56,107 bases of DNA from Sporosarcina limicola (GTDB lineage Bacteria; Bacillota; Bacilli; Bacillales_A; Planococcaceae): NCBI RefSeq assembly GCF_014873855.1, contig NZ_JADBEL010000011.1:1-56107 (forward strand). The letters run 5' to 3'. Below are positions 8,394 to 16,982 of this stretch, piece after piece (position 1 is the stretch's first letter; every line of letters starts with the position of its first letter). The position numbers and the translations under genes were made by a program. The notes under the pieces were generated by a model, which did no database searches, had not been told where the DNA came from, and was given only the letters and a program-made list of their open reading frames with translations.

Positions 8394-8879
8394 ATGTATG
8401 ACCGAGAAGCGGCAGTCCGTTACGCAGATACTTGGTGGAACGGGCGTAACCCGGCGTTTCCATCGTTCGATGTGGACTGTACGAATTTTGTTTCGCAATG
8501 CTTACTGGCAGGCGGCGCACCAATGCACGGCTACCCAAATCGGGAACAAGGATGGTGGCTGCGCGGAGGGACATGGAGTTTCAGTTGGTCAGTGGCACAT
8601 TCAATGCGTTGGTATTTGGCGAGTTCGAAAAAAGGATTGACGGCGACACAGGTTTCATCCGCTGAACAGCTAGGACTTGGGGATGTCATTGCCTATGATT
8701 TTCAAGGAGACGGCCGGTTCGATCATACAACAATTGTCACCGCGAAAGACGGATCGGTACCACTCGTCAATGCGCATACCTACAACGCGCAACACCGTCA
8801 TTGGGCGTATAAAGACTCATACGCAAGCACACCTGATGCACGCTATGTTTTCTTTAAAATTAACGACGAGTTTTCATGA
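8394..8879 (+). CDS. amidase-domain (Amidase_6, NlpC/P60-like) protein
   Basis: A 161-residue single-domain protein of the putative amidase family PF12671. The catalytic Cys is in [17 protein letters not shown] and the His in [10 protein letters not shown], with a polar third residue in NAHTYN. There is no signal peptide, whereas many relatives are secreted, so it may act inside the cell or in the mother cell during sporulation. AAGAGGGGGCGA precedes the ATG at 8394. It is separated from the DUF4179 gene by 57 nt and ends at a strong terminator. Confidence 0.82.
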   Translation: MYDREAAVRYADTWWNGRNPAFPSFDVDCTNFVSQCLLAGGAPMHGYPNREQGWWLRGGTWSFSWSVAHSMRWYLASSKKGLTATQVSSAEQLGLGDVIAYDFQGDGRFDHTTIVTAKDGSVPLVNAHTYNAQHRHWAYKDSYASTPDARYVFFKINDEFS

Positions 8880-8882
8880 AGA

Positions 8883-8916
8883 AGCAGTCCGTTTTCAGCA
8901 AACGGACTGCTTTTCA
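8883..8916. terminator. bidirectional intrinsic terminator between the amidase gene and degV
   Basis: Perfect 12-bp stem AGCAGTCCGTTT / AAACGGACTGCT with a 5-nt loop, followed by TTTT on the plus strand. It separates the convergent genes. Confidence 0.85.
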
Positions 8917-8919
8917 CTA

Positions 8920-9765
8920 TCAATCAAACCAAAGAATAGCAAGCGTCCCTTCACCGGCATGAACAGCAAGTGTTGAACTGATATCGCCGATTACCACTTC
9001 GAGACCCGGAACTTGTTCAGTCAATAGATTTTTCAAATGGATGGCCTGATCTATCACGTTGCCATGCATCAAATAGATTTTACGGCTATTAGCACCGGGG
9101 CTTGTGGCTACCTTATCGACTAAGTATTGAAGCGCTTTCTTCTCAGACCGTACTTTGTCGATGGCCAGCAATTCGCCTTCTTTCGAAATTTGGACAATCG
9201 GTTTGACTTTCAATAAACTACCAAGGAAAAATTGTACGCCGCTCATTCTGCCGCCTTTGTATAATTGATCCAATTGGCCAATCAATATGAAGTTTTGCAG
9301 CGTGCCAGCCATTTTCTCAAGCTGTTCTTTGATTTCAGGAACAGTCGCGCCGCCAGCGTGCATTGCCATTCCTTTTTCGATTATCCCTGTGATTCCATAG
9401 GATAACGCGAGTGAATCGATGAATGTGACGGGGAAACCAGCAATTTCAGCACCTGCTGTTGAAGAGGCGAGTGTACCACTCAATTTTGCGGATACATGTA
9501 CAGCAACTGCTTCGTCATACCCTTCCGCAATCTCTTTGAACCGTTCTGCAAATTCGCCCGCAGACGGTTGTGATGTTTTAGGGAATTCTGTCGCATCTTT
9601 TATTTTTACATATAATTGTTCTGGTGTTAGGTCTTTGCCATCGACAAATTGTTCTTCACCGAAATGGATATTTAGCGGGACGGAAAAAAAGTCAGGATGT
9701 TGTTTAAGTTCTTCTGAAATAAAGGCGGTACTGTCTACAATCCATGCAATCGGCTTTTTATTCAT
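8920..9765 (-). CDS. degV: DegV-family fatty-acid-binding protein (FakB-like)
   Basis: A 281-residue two-domain DegV protein. Visible family signatures are IAWIVDSTAF at the N-terminus, the TSQPSAGEF loop whose Ser contacts the fatty-acid carboxylate, the ligand loop VHVSAKLSGT, and GRMSG in the second domain. DegV/FakB proteins present fatty acids to FakA for phosphorylation and entry into phospholipid synthesis. The ATG at 9765 follows AAAGGATGAT with 7-nt spacing. Transcribed alone, towards the shared terminator at 8883-8916. Confidence 0.9.
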   Translation of the reverse strand: MNKKPIAWIVDSTAFISEELKQHPDFFSVPLNIHFGEEQFVDGKDLTPEQLYVKIKDATEFPKTSQPSAGEFAERFKEIAEGYDEAVAVHVSAKLSGTLASSTAGAEIAGFPVTFIDSLALSYGITGIIEKGMAMHAGGATVPEIKEQLEKMAGTLQNFILIGQLDQLYKGGRMSGVQFFLGSLLKVKPIVQISKEGELLAIDKVRSEKKALQYLVDKVATSPGANSRKIYLMHGNVIDQAIHLKNLLTEQVPGLEVVIGDISSTLAVHAGEGTLAILWFD

Positions 9766-9947
9766 AAATTAAATCATCCTTTGTCATTGTTATATCTACT
9801 TTATTACTATACCATGAAAAGTAATACGAACGTATTCAGAAAACTAGAAAAAAGGCGATACTCATGCGAATGAGTGTAGAGAATAGATACGAATTCGTTC
9901 TATAGGGTATAATGATTGGACTATACTTTAAAGGGGATAGATTATTA

Positions 9948-10532
9948 ATGAATGAACAGGCACTTTCGGTAAGGGATGCAATCATCTCACGCCGTTCCAT
10001 TAAAAACTTTAACGGCCAGCCGGTGGATCCAGAAAGTATTGTTGAAATTATCGAAGATGCAGCTTGGGCACCAAATCATGGCAACCGTAATCCATGGCGC
10101 TTTGTAGTTGCAGCTGATAAGGACTATGTGAAATTTCTGGAGATATTACGCGAGTATGGTGTTCCGAAATGGAAAGAGCTATCGGAAGAGGATCTCGAGA
10201 AGCAAATGAAAAAGTTTGCCGGACCAGGCGCAGTAACTTTTGTAATTGTTCCCGAGGATGCTCGTCAAAAAGAGCGGCTAGAGGATTTTGCGGCAGCCAG
10301 CATGTTCATCCAAAACATTCAGCTTCTTGCGTGGGATAAAGGAATTGGTACTTGCTGGAAGACGCCGGGTTTCCTAGACAATCCGAAATTCAGAGATGAT
10401 TTGGGTGTCAAACCAGGTGAGCGAGTTATCAGTATGCTGCAATTCGGTTATTTCGATGAAATTCCGAAAGGCCGCCCACGCAAACCGCTTGAAGAAATCG
10501 TCACTTACTACGGGCGTGAAAACGAAGAATAA
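9948..10532 (+). CDS. nitroreductase-family NAD(P)H-dependent flavin oxidoreductase
   Basis: A 194-residue nitroreductase: FMN-phosphate binding SRRSIKNFNG near the N-terminus, APNHGNRNPWRF in the active-site region and GIGTCWKTPG before the C-terminal FMN contact. It resembles YdjA/YfhC-like enzymes, which reduce nitro compounds or quinones. The ATG at 9948 is preferred to 9912 because AAAGGGGAT is about 9 nt before it. Single gene, followed by a hairpin. The physiological substrate is unknown. Confidence 0.87.
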   Translation: MNEQALSVRDAIISRRSIKNFNGQPVDPESIVEIIEDAAWAPNHGNRNPWRFVVAADKDYVKFLEILREYGVPKWKELSEEDLEKQMKKFAGPGAVTFVIVPEDARQKERLEDFAAASMFIQNIQLLAWDKGIGTCWKTPGFLDNPKFRDDLGVKPGERVISMLQFGYFDEIPKGRPRKPLEEIVTYYGRENEE

Positions 10533-10540
10533 TTGCAGAG

Positions 10541-10571
10541 AGGCACTCGGATTAATTTCTGGGTGCTTTTT
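10541..10571 (+). terminator. probable intrinsic terminator after the nitroreductase gene
   Basis: AGGCACTCGG and CTGGGTGCTTTTT form an imperfect stem with one G-T pair, followed by a T-run. Confidence 0.6.
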
Positions 10572-10603
10572 GTTGGATTTATTTTGTGGATAAGGATTTT
10601 GAG

Positions 10604-10830
10604 ATAGTGAAATGGGTCACTTATGCGGAAGAATGGTCGGTTGTAGAGTGAAATTGGTCGCTTGTGCGGAAGAATGGTCGGTTGTAGAGTGAAATTGGTC
10701 GCTAATGCGGAAGATTAGTCGATTGTGGAGTGAAATTGGTCGCTAATGCGGAAGAATGGTCGCTTGTAGAGTGGGATTGGTCACTTATGCGGAAGAATGG
10801 TCGGTTGTAGAGTGGGATTGGTCGCGTCCT
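10604..10830. repeat. tandem array of a 41-bp intergenic repeat, about 5.5 copies
   Basis: The word TGCGGAAGA(A/T)T recurs at 10624, 10665, 10706, 10747 and 10788, an exact 41-bp period, each time flanked by GGTCGC/GGTCAC and GGTCGGTTGTAGAGTG. Since 41 is not a multiple of three it cannot be a coding repeat, and no frame crosses it. Two further units of the same family and period occur at about 29935-29995. Confidence 0.9.
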
Positions 10831-10846
10831 CAAATCCCGCCATAAT

Positions 10847-10881
10847 CAAAAAAACCGAATTCCCTCTCAAAAGGAATCCGG
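10847..10881 (-). terminator. intrinsic terminator of the M20 peptidase gene
   Basis: On the minus strand, CCGGATTCC and GGAATTCGG pair with an 8-9 nt loop, followed by TTTTTTTG. It lies just after the stop codon of the minus-strand peptidase gene. Confidence 0.75.
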
Positions 10882-10892
10882 CACAAATATTA

Positions 10893-12290
10893 TCACTTTT
10901 TCAATTCGTCTTTTGTAAATCCAGCGATTTCATAATAATAATCGCCGATGACGCGCAAACCTTGGTCAAAATTTTCCAGATGGAAGTGTTCGTTTGGAGC
11001 GTGGAAATTTTCTGTATCCAATCCGAAGCCCATCAGGACAACGGGTAATCCCAAGATTTCATCGAATGCGGCGACAATCGGAATAGATCCGCCACCACGC
11101 GTATAGGCTGTCGGTACATTGTACACTTTTTCGTACGAACGACCTGCCGCCTGTATTGCCGGGTGGTCGAACGGTGTGATGAAGGGTTTTCCTTTATCGA
11201 ACTCGCTTACCGTCACTGTTACGCCGACAGGTTTATGTTTTTCAATATGGGCTTTCAGTTTTTTTACAATTTCGTCTGGATCTTGATCTGGAACGAGGCG
11301 ACATGTAATCTTCGCGCCTGCTTCTGCTGGTAAAACGGTTTTGATACCTTCGCCTGAAAAGCCGCCGAATACGCCATTCACTTCAAGTGTTGGGCGCGCC
11401 CATGTCCGCTCAAAATGCGTGAAACCTTTCTCGCCGAACAATTCAGTAACGCCAACTTCTTCTTTCAACGCTTCTTCATTGAAACCGAGTGCTTTATAAG
11501 CTTCGCGCTCTTCGTCTGATAGCGGACGGACGTTATCGTAGAATCCGTCTACTGTGATAGTGCCTTCTTGATCACGGAACGACGCGAGGATTTCCGCCAG
11601 CGCGTGAATCGGATTTTGAACCCCGCCGCCATATAATCCGGAATGGAGATCTCCTTTTGGTCCTTGTACATCGATTTGAACGCCGGTAAGTCCGCGCAGT
11701 CCGTAGCATACTGCAGGTTGTCCAGGGCCTTGCATGCCTGTATCAGAAATGACAATAACGTCAGCTGCAAGTTTTTCTTTATTCGCTTCAATATATTTCT
11801 CAAGATGGGGGCTACCAATTTCTTCTTCGCCTTCAATGATGAATTTTACATTGACCGGCAAGCTTCCCGTCTCTTGCATAAGTGCTTCGACCGCTTTTAC
11901 ATGCATGAACACTTGGCCTTTATCGTCACTTGCCCCACGCGCGAATAATTTGTTGTCGCGTACTTCGGGTTCAAAAGGTCCGCTCACCCAAAGGTTCAGA
12001 GGGTCTACGGGTTGGACATCATAATGGCCGTACACAAGAATCGTCGGTTTTCCTTCCGCGTGAAGCCAATCGCCATAAATGACTGGATGTCCATCTGTTT
12101 CATCGATCGATAAGTTCTCAAGACCTGCTGTTTTGCATGAATCCATGAGCCACTCCGCCGCTACTTGCATATCTTTTTTATGTTCGGATAAAGAGCTGAT
12201 ACTTGGAATACGAAGAAAGCCCTTCAATTGCTCAAGATGTTCGTCCCTTTTTTCCTTAAAATGGTGGTCTAGCTTTTCTAAATGCGTCAA
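10893..12290 (-). CDS. M20-family metallopeptidase (dipeptidase)
   Basis: A 465-residue M20 peptidase with all di-zinc ligands visible: VYGHYDVQP (His, Asp), RGASDDKG (bridging Asp), IEGEEEIGS (catalytic and ligand Glu), VISDTGM (Asp) and NFHAPNEHF (His). It matches the CNDP/PepV-like cytosolic dipeptidase branch. The start is placed at TTG 12290, with GAGGG about 7 nt upstream, rather than the TTG at 12308, which has no ribosome binding site. Stands alone, ending at the terminator at 10847-10881. Probably releases amino acids from dipeptides. Confidence 0.9.
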   Translation of the reverse strand: MTHLEKLDHHFKEKRDEHLEQLKGFLRIPSISSLSEHKKDMQVAAEWLMDSCKTAGLENLSIDETDGHPVIYGDWLHAEGKPTILVYGHYDVQPVDPLNLWVSGPFEPEVRDNKLFARGASDDKGQVFMHVKAVEALMQETGSLPVNVKFIIEGEEEIGSPHLEKYIEANKEKLAADVIVISDTGMQGPGQPAVCYGLRGLTGVQIDVQGPKGDLHSGLYGGGVQNPIHALAEILASFRDQEGTITVDGFYDNVRPLSDEEREAYKALGFNEEALKEEVGVTELFGEKGFTHFERTWARPTLEVNGVFGGFSGEGIKTVLPAEAGAKITCRLVPDQDPDEIVKKLKAHIEKHKPVGVTVTVSEFDKGKPFITPFDHPAIQAAGRSYEKVYNVPTAYTRGGGSIPIVAAFDEILGLPVVLMGFGLDTENFHAPNEHFHLENFDQGLRVIGDYYYEIAGFTKDELKK

Positions 12291-12450
12291 CCTAATCCCT
12301 CGTTTCAAATTAATTTCGTATATAGAAATAGTATAGCAGAAAGTTGAGAAAATGAGTAAGTTGGACAGGCTAAAATAGGTACATTATGGTATGCTATTTG
12401 GATAGAAATTTAATTGCACGAATTTGAAACATTCCCAGGAGGGACCCTAT

Positions 12451-13686
12451 TTGTTTATCGCACTCGGATTCTTTTTGTTCATGTCGTTTTTCCTGTCAGG
12501 AAGCGAAACGGCACTTACAGCAGTAAATAGGATGAAGGTCCAGTTTCAGGCTAATCAGGGCGATCGAAAGGCGATTAAGCTACAGAAACTGATTTCGAAA
12601 CCGGACCGTATGATCACAGCGATACTTATTGGAAATAATATAGCGAATATTATGATGCCGACGATTGTGACAATGATTGCAATTGAAAAAGGCCTTAGTA
12701 TCGGTCTACTGACGGGAATATTGACGGTTATTATCATTATCTTTGGGGAAGTATTGCCGAAGACGATTGCGGCGACATTCGCAGATCGAATTGCTTATGC
12801 TGTTGCACCAAGTATCACAATTCTTGTTAAATTGCTGACTCCGCTGACGGCGGTACTAGCTTTATTCACGAATGTTTTCATCCGAATCATTTCAAAAGGT
12901 ACTGTTACGCAAGCGACGTTGACGAAAGCCGAGCTTAGATCGATGGTTGACATTGCTTCAATAGAAGGGACATTTGAGCAGGATGAGTCAATCCGTCTAA
13001 AAGGTGTGCTTGATTTTCCCGAAAAAGACGTATCTGACGTACTAGAAACACATCGAACGGATATCGTGGGAATGCCCATTGAAGCTTCTTATGAAGAAGT
13101 ACGTGATACAATTTTAGAACATTTTTACACGCGCTATCCAGTCTATGAAGATAGTATGGATACGATTGTTGGGATGTTTTATTCCAAAATGCTTATCGAA
13201 TGGTCGATGAAACCTGAGATGACACTTGGCGAACTAATTGACCGTGAACCACTTTATGTCGTACAGTCTGCTAGTGTTGAAAAGGTGTTCAAAATGATGT
13301 TATCGAAGAAAAAGCATATGGCCGTTGTCTTGGATGAATATGGTGGAACGCTCGGCATTGTGACGCACGAAGATATAATTGAAGAGATGATTGGGCAGGA
13401 TATCGAGGATGAAACCGACCAGGACGAGGAGGTACTTGTCTATGAGGAGTCGGATAATCGACTGGTATGCCATGGGCGCCTAGAAATTGTAGATGCGATG
13501 GATCTTCTCGGCATTAAGTTACCGACAGATCATGAGACGCTTGGGGGATTAGTGCTACAAGAGTTTGGTCACGTTCCAGAGCCGGGCGAGCGATTTACCT
13601 TTGAAAATCTGAGCTTTGAGATTGAAGAAATGGATCGCAGTCGAATCCTCCGCATGTCGATTACGATTATAGAAGACGAAAATTAA
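12451..13686 (+). CDS. HlyC/CorC-family membrane protein (DUF21, CBS pair, CorC_HlyC domain)
   Basis: A 411-residue protein. The N-terminal DUF21 region has about three to four membrane helices (LFMSFFLSGSETALTAVNR, then two hydrophobic stretches with GNNIANIM and IIFGEVLPKTIAATF). A CBS pair follows (RYPVYEDSMDTIVGMF, then AVVLDEYGGTLGIVTHED), and the acidic CorC_HlyC domain ends the protein. Relatives act in magnesium or cobalt efflux. TTG 12451 is the start because AGGAGGG lies exactly 7 nt before it; an in-frame TTG at 12424 has no ribosome binding site. Monocistronic, with a strong terminator. Confidence 0.9.
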   Translation: MFIALGFFLFMSFFLSGSETALTAVNRMKVQFQANQGDRKAIKLQKLISKPDRMITAILIGNNIANIMMPTIVTMIAIEKGLSIGLLTGILTVIIIIFGEVLPKTIAATFADRIAYAVAPSITILVKLLTPLTAVLALFTNVFIRIISKGTVTQATLTKAELRSMVDIASIEGTFEQDESIRLKGVLDFPEKDVSDVLETHRTDIVGMPIEASYEEVRDTILEHFYTRYPVYEDSMDTIVGMFYSKMLIEWSMKPEMTLGELIDREPLYVVQSASVEKVFKMMLSKKKHMAVVLDEYGGTLGIVTHEDIIEEMIGQDIEDETDQDEEVLVYEESDNRLVCHGRLEIVDAMDLLGIKLPTDHETLGGLVLQEFGHVPEPGERFTFENLSFEIEEMDRSRILRMSITIIEDEN

Positions 13687-13687
13687 A

Positions 13688-13732
13688 AACATCCCCTAAA
13701 CCGGTTTGCGCGGCTTTAGGGGATGTTTTTAT
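13688..13732 (+). terminator. intrinsic terminator of the CorC/HlyC-family gene
   Basis: AACATCCCCTAAA and TTTAGGGGATGTT pair over 13 bp around a CG-rich loop and are followed by TTT. Confidence 0.85.
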
Positions 13733-13767
13733 TGCCGTCCAACGTTTCTAGCTCCGGTCACCAGCCG

Positions 13768-13864
13768 CTCGGGTCATAAGTCAGTCGGACAATACGGCAA
13801 AGAACGCCGATTTGTTCAGCCTGTCTTATGCCTGTCGCGTCTAAACGGCGCCCTGCGCTTTTCT
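13768..13864. repeat. dispersed repeat, copy 1
   Basis: A 97-bp sequence running from CTCGGGTCATAAGTCAGTCG to CCCTGCGCTTTTCT. It is repeated almost exactly 109 bp further on. The GC-rich, stem-forming text (GGCAAAGAACGCCG; GTCATAAG with CTTATGCC) recalls the structured intergenic repeats of Bacillaceae and Planococcaceae. Confidence 0.85.
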
Positions 13865-13876
13865 AATATGTCTAGC

Positions 13877-13972
13877 CTCGGGTCATAAGTCAGTCGGACA
13901 ATGCGGCAAAGAACGCCGATTTGTCAGCCTGTCTTATGCCTGTCGCGTCTAAACGGCGCCCTGCGCTTTTCT
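13877..13972. repeat. dispersed repeat, copy 2
   Basis: A direct repeat of 13768-13864 with one base deleted (TTGTCAG for TTGTTCAG) and one substitution (ATGCGG for ATACGG). Both copies are preceded by a TCTAG word and end in GCGCTTTTCT. No gene crosses either copy. Confidence 0.85.
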
Positions 13973-14088
13973 TTATAACTTCACGTTACCTTACATGATT
14001 GTAAGCAGGCTGAAAGAGAATACGATGGTTTGAAAGGTTAGGATTGTTGATAATAGGGATAACAGTTAGAAGACGGGGGATATTACAT

Positions 14089-14634
14089 ATGACAATTAAT
14101 CTGAATGACTTATATGATGAGTATGGTCGTTACATCTATCATCTTTGCTTGAAGTTGACACGAAACAAAGAGGAAGCGGAAGACCTGATGCAAGATGTCT
14201 GGGTGAAAGTCGTTCGTTATAGCGGACGGACAGACAGTGTCGACCATATGAAAGCGTGGTTGACGACGATTTGCATGAACACATTCCGTGATCGATACAG
14301 AAAAGATGTGCGAAGAAGCAAGCACGTTATGAATCAACCTGATACATTAGACGTTTCGATACTCGATTTGGTTCCCAGTGATGGACTGACACCAGGTGAA
14401 CTACTTGAACAAAATGATATTCAATCACTTGTTCAGCAAAAAATTGGGGAACTTGATGCGATTTATAGGAAAACAATCGAATATTTTTATGTCTATCAAT
14501 ATTCACTAATTGAAATTGCAGAAGTGATGAAAGTGTCAATCGGTACGGTGAAATCAAGGCTGTTCCGTGCGAAAAAGTATTTGAAGGAATTAATGATTGA
14601 AGATACGGCGGTACGTGAATACGTCATCGCATAA
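14089..14634 (+). CDS. ECF-type RNA polymerase sigma factor without adjacent anti-sigma gene
   Basis: A 181-residue group 4 sigma factor: region 2 contains LYDEYGRYIYHLCLKLTRN and EAEDLMQDVWVKVVRY; region 4 contains YQYSLIEIAEVMKVSIGTVK followed by SRLFRAKKYL. The start at 14089 follows GGGGGAT by about 8 nt; the longer frame from 14044 has no ribosome binding site. No anti-sigma gene is next to it, as the next gene is on the other strand, so it may be controlled elsewhere or by expression. It resembles YlaC/SigV-type factors but no specific assignment is justified. Confidence 0.88.
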   Translation: MTINLNDLYDEYGRYIYHLCLKLTRNKEEAEDLMQDVWVKVVRYSGRTDSVDHMKAWLTTICMNTFRDRYRKDVRRSKHVMNQPDTLDVSILDLVPSDGLTPGELLEQNDIQSLVQQKIGELDAIYRKTIEYFYVYQYSLIEIAEVMKVSIGTVKSRLFRAKKYLKELMIEDTAVREYVIA

Positions 14635-14722
14635 GGGGAAGCATGGCCGTTCGGGGGCTGTGTTTTTTTGTTTGCTTATGGGACCTATAGCGGTAAGCCC
14701 AAATGTTAATAGAAATTTAGAA

Positions 14723-14756
14723 AAAAGGCTACCCAATGTTCCGGACAGCCTTTTGA
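14723..14756 (-). terminator. terminator of the small coiled-coil gene
   Basis: AAAAGGCT and AGCCTTTT pair around an 18-nt loop; on the minus strand the stem is followed by TTTTTTCT. It lies directly after the minus-strand gene 14757-14942. Confidence 0.65.
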
Positions 14757-14942
14757 TCAGGAAAGTTCAGTAAGTTGCTGATTCAATTCGGCGAGTCTTT
14801 CTTCCATTGAGGCAAGGCGGACTTCCGCTTTTTTTACATAACTATTGTTGCCGGTCGATTCGAGCTTCTCAATATCGCCTTGCAGATTAATATAATCCAT
14901 TTTGAGTTCAGCAATTACTAATTCTACTTGGCGTTTATTCAT
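14757..14942 (-). CDS. small coiled-coil protein of unknown function
   Basis: A 61-residue charged protein, nearly all heptad-like: QVELVIAELKMDYINLQGDI, then KLESTGNN and VRLASMEERLAELNQQLTEL. It is likely a two-helix coiled coil. The ATG at 14942 follows GAGGTGAT by 8 nt, better than the upstream ATG at 14954. It lies 25 nt downstream of the GT-B-like gene on the same strand and may be co-transcribed with it. I recognise no named family; conserved small proteins of this build are common in Planococcaceae. Confidence 0.7.
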   Translation of the reverse strand: MNKRQVELVIAELKMDYINLQGDIEKLESTGNNSYVKKAEVRLASMEERLAELNQQLTELS

Positions 14943-14967
14943 AAGGAAAATCACCTCGCATTTTCCC

Positions 14968-16059
14968 TTAGTGTAGCATATCTGACGTTTCTTTTCCTAT
15001 AGCCTCGCCTGTTTGTCGCTTTGGATACTCTAGGATATAGCGAATCGCCTCGCATACCGCGTCTTTACCATCGCCAAGTCCAAGTGCCGTTTGTCTAGCA
15101 ATCGCTTTTTTGCGAAGCGGTTCGTGCAAGAGTGGTTCCATAATGGCGTTTAGTAAACTGGACTGTTTCACTTTCCGGCCAAGCCCAAGATGGATGAATC
15201 CATGCTGTTCTTTCGGAAAGGCGAGACTAACTTCAAAATCATTTTGTGCAAGTACGACACAAGGAATGCCCATCACCGCCACTTCGTAAGGCATATAACC
15301 GGATGCACATAAAACAATATCACCAGATGCACACACCTCTGCAAAACGATTAGAATGCTCCAGGATTGTAGTATTCCTCCTACCAAGTGCCATCATGCGG
15401 AGCGTACTTGTGTCATGTGCATAACGTTCACCGACGAGGACGGTTACTTTAAGTGGAATTTGGAGTTGTAGCATATGCCGAAGGGCACGGTATGTTAAAT
15501 TGCCTTCATCTTCATCGCCGAATGAGATAATAAGATGAGGAAGAGAACCGGGTCGATCTTTGCGGAGCCCAATTTGTTTGAACGAAGCCAACTCTTCATC
15601 GGCAATAAAGCTTTCCGTCCCAACGATGTAGTGATCTATTGAATTGTTGAACGAATCAGTATATAGTGTTTGGAACACCAGATCCGCGGACTTAGCCCCA
15701 TCGCCGAAATCATCGAAGTGGATAATGGAAGGGACGAATTCCCGAACTTTTTCTACTTCTTCCTGGATTGTAGAACCGCTATCGCGCAATAAAAGATCAG
15801 GCCTGATGTCTCGCAAGGTTTTTAAAAGTCCTATTTGACCTATGAAAGAAATGGTTTCTAATCCGTTCGGAGCATCCGGGGAATCTTCACCACACAGGAA
15901 CACAATGTTCGCTTCTTCCTTCAGTATTTTCGTGATTAGGGCAGCCCGGCGTTCAGGGTATGTCCCTTTTCCGTCCGACCTGGAAATATAAAAGGCAATC
16001 ATCTTCTTCTCTTGTCCGTCTATTGGAATCACCCTTTCTAGTAAACTCAGTAAGTCCAT
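14968..16059 (-). CDS. GT-B fold glycosyltransferase/PseG-like protein
   Basis: A 363-residue protein. The segment from MIAFYISRSDGKG onward has the two-Rossmann layout of PseG/SpsG-type nucleotide-sugar hydrolases and MurG-like enzymes: IIHFDDFGDGAKSADLV, LIISFGDEDEGN at the start of the second domain, and the donor-binding patch LCASGYMPYEVAVMGIPCVV. The sugar is unknown; spore or cell-surface polysaccharide is plausible. The ATG at 16059 has only GAAGGG directly abutting it; ATG 16002 would begin exactly at the Rossmann strand and may be the real start. The 280-nt region upstream holds no gene. Confidence 0.65.
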   Translation of the reverse strand: MDLLSLLERVIPIDGQEKKMIAFYISRSDGKGTYPERRAALITKILKEEANIVFLCGEDSPDAPNGLETISFIGQIGLLKTLRDIRPDLLLRDSGSTIQEEVEKVREFVPSIIHFDDFGDGAKSADLVFQTLYTDSFNNSIDHYIVGTESFIADEELASFKQIGLRKDRPGSLPHLIISFGDEDEGNLTYRALRHMLQLQIPLKVTVLVGERYAHDTSTLRMMALGRRNTTILEHSNRFAEVCASGDIVLCASGYMPYEVAVMGIPCVVLAQNDFEVSLAFPKEQHGFIHLGLGRKVKQSSLLNAIMEPLLHEPLRKKAIARQTALGLGDGKDAVCEAIRYILEYPKRQTGEAIGKETSDMLH

Positions 16060-16361
16060 CCCTTCATCGTATGTGAGGAAATAGAGGGATATGCCAGTTC
16101 AAATGCGTTGAAAGCTTTGAATCACCCCTTGAGTGAGTTAATAGACAACGTTACACAATCACCAATTATCTATCCAAATCATGTGGATTGAAGCAGGTAG
16201 TATGGTAAACTAGCATTATTTCAAGTGGGGATGGGGTGATTCCCCAACTTTTGGCACAATGAAAACCTACAGAAGGGGGCCATGCAAGCCTGGTTTCGGG
16301 TCAGCAGTCTCTTTCTTTGGTACCATTGAGAAAGCAGAAACAGCTTTGAGGGGGATGAATA
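16060..16361. other. long leader upstream of the FMN reductase gene
   Basis: No gene. The plus strand contains several short stems (GGGGATGGGGTGATTCCCC; AAAGCAGAAACAGCTTT) but no known riboswitch core that I can recognise. It probably carries divergent promoters. Confidence 0.4.
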
Positions 16362-16925
16362 GTGAAGATCTTGTTTGTGGACGGAACCATTATCGGTAGA
16401 AAAACAGGTGTCGTTCTTGAAACGGTCCTGAATTATATAAAGGAAAATGGATGCGGATATCAATTGGAACGATTGAATCTTGCGGATTATACCCATCAAT
16501 TTGTCGATGGGCGACCGTTAGATGAATATAATGATGACATGCAAAAGCTCGTCCGGAAATTCAATGAAGCAGATGGCTATATTTTAGCAACACCAATCTT
16601 CCAGGGGTCAATCCCGGGCGTATTGAAAAACGCATTTGATATGCTACACCCGCATACGATGCGCTATAAACCGATATCTATCATTGCAAACGGAGGTACA
16701 CACCAGCATCATCTTGTCATCGAAAATCAGCTAAAACCGATTCTGGATTATTTCCGCTGTCTCGTGACACCGAATTATGTCTACACACATAAGAATCATT
16801 TCGATCGAGACAATACAATTATCGATATGGACGTGCATAACCGCTTGCGTGAACTGGCAAGGGTGTTTGTGAGGTATGCGGAAATGAGCAAGGATTTGTC
16901 GAAAGAAATATTAGATGAAGGATAA
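16362..16925 (+). CDS. NADPH-dependent FMN reductase family protein
   Basis: A 187-residue flavodoxin-fold reductase: N-terminal FMN-phosphate loop VDGTIIGRKTGVV, the middle loop ATPIFQGSIPGVLKNAFDML binding the isoalloxazine edge, and ANGGTHQHHL in the third loop. Related proteins (AzoR/SsuE/MsuE type) supply reduced FMN or reduce quinones. It starts at GTG 16362 behind GAGGGGGAT. Single gene with a terminator; the partner monooxygenase, if any, is not adjacent. Confidence 0.85.
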   Translation: MKILFVDGTIIGRKTGVVLETVLNYIKENGCGYQLERLNLADYTHQFVDGRPLDEYNDDMQKLVRKFNEADGYILATPIFQGSIPGVLKNAFDMLHPHTMRYKPISIIANGGTHQHHLVIENQLKPILDYFRCLVTPNYVYTHKNHFDRDNTIIDMDVHNRLRELARVFVRYAEMSKDLSKEILDEG

Positions 16926-16927
16926 TT

Positions 16928-16977
16928 GAAAACCGCCCTTCCACCTTGTCAATATGACGGCGTTGGGGCGGTTTTCC
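16928..16977. terminator. intrinsic terminator of the FMN reductase gene and probably of the peptide gene
   Basis: AAAACCGCCC and GGGGCGGTTTTCC form a strong stem closing about a 25-nt loop, with T/A-rich flanks on both sides. It lies between convergent transcripts: the reductase on plus and the peptide/regulator operon on minus. Confidence 0.75.
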
Positions 16978-16982
16978 TACGT

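Noticed and set aside
10604..10830. CRISPR array
   Set aside because: The units are contiguous with no unique spacers between conserved repeats, and no cas genes lie nearby.
16060..16361. Riboswitch or T-box in the leader of the FMN reductase gene
   Set aside because: No FMN (RFN), SAM, TPP, cobalamin or T-box core could be matched by eye; only short stems were seen.
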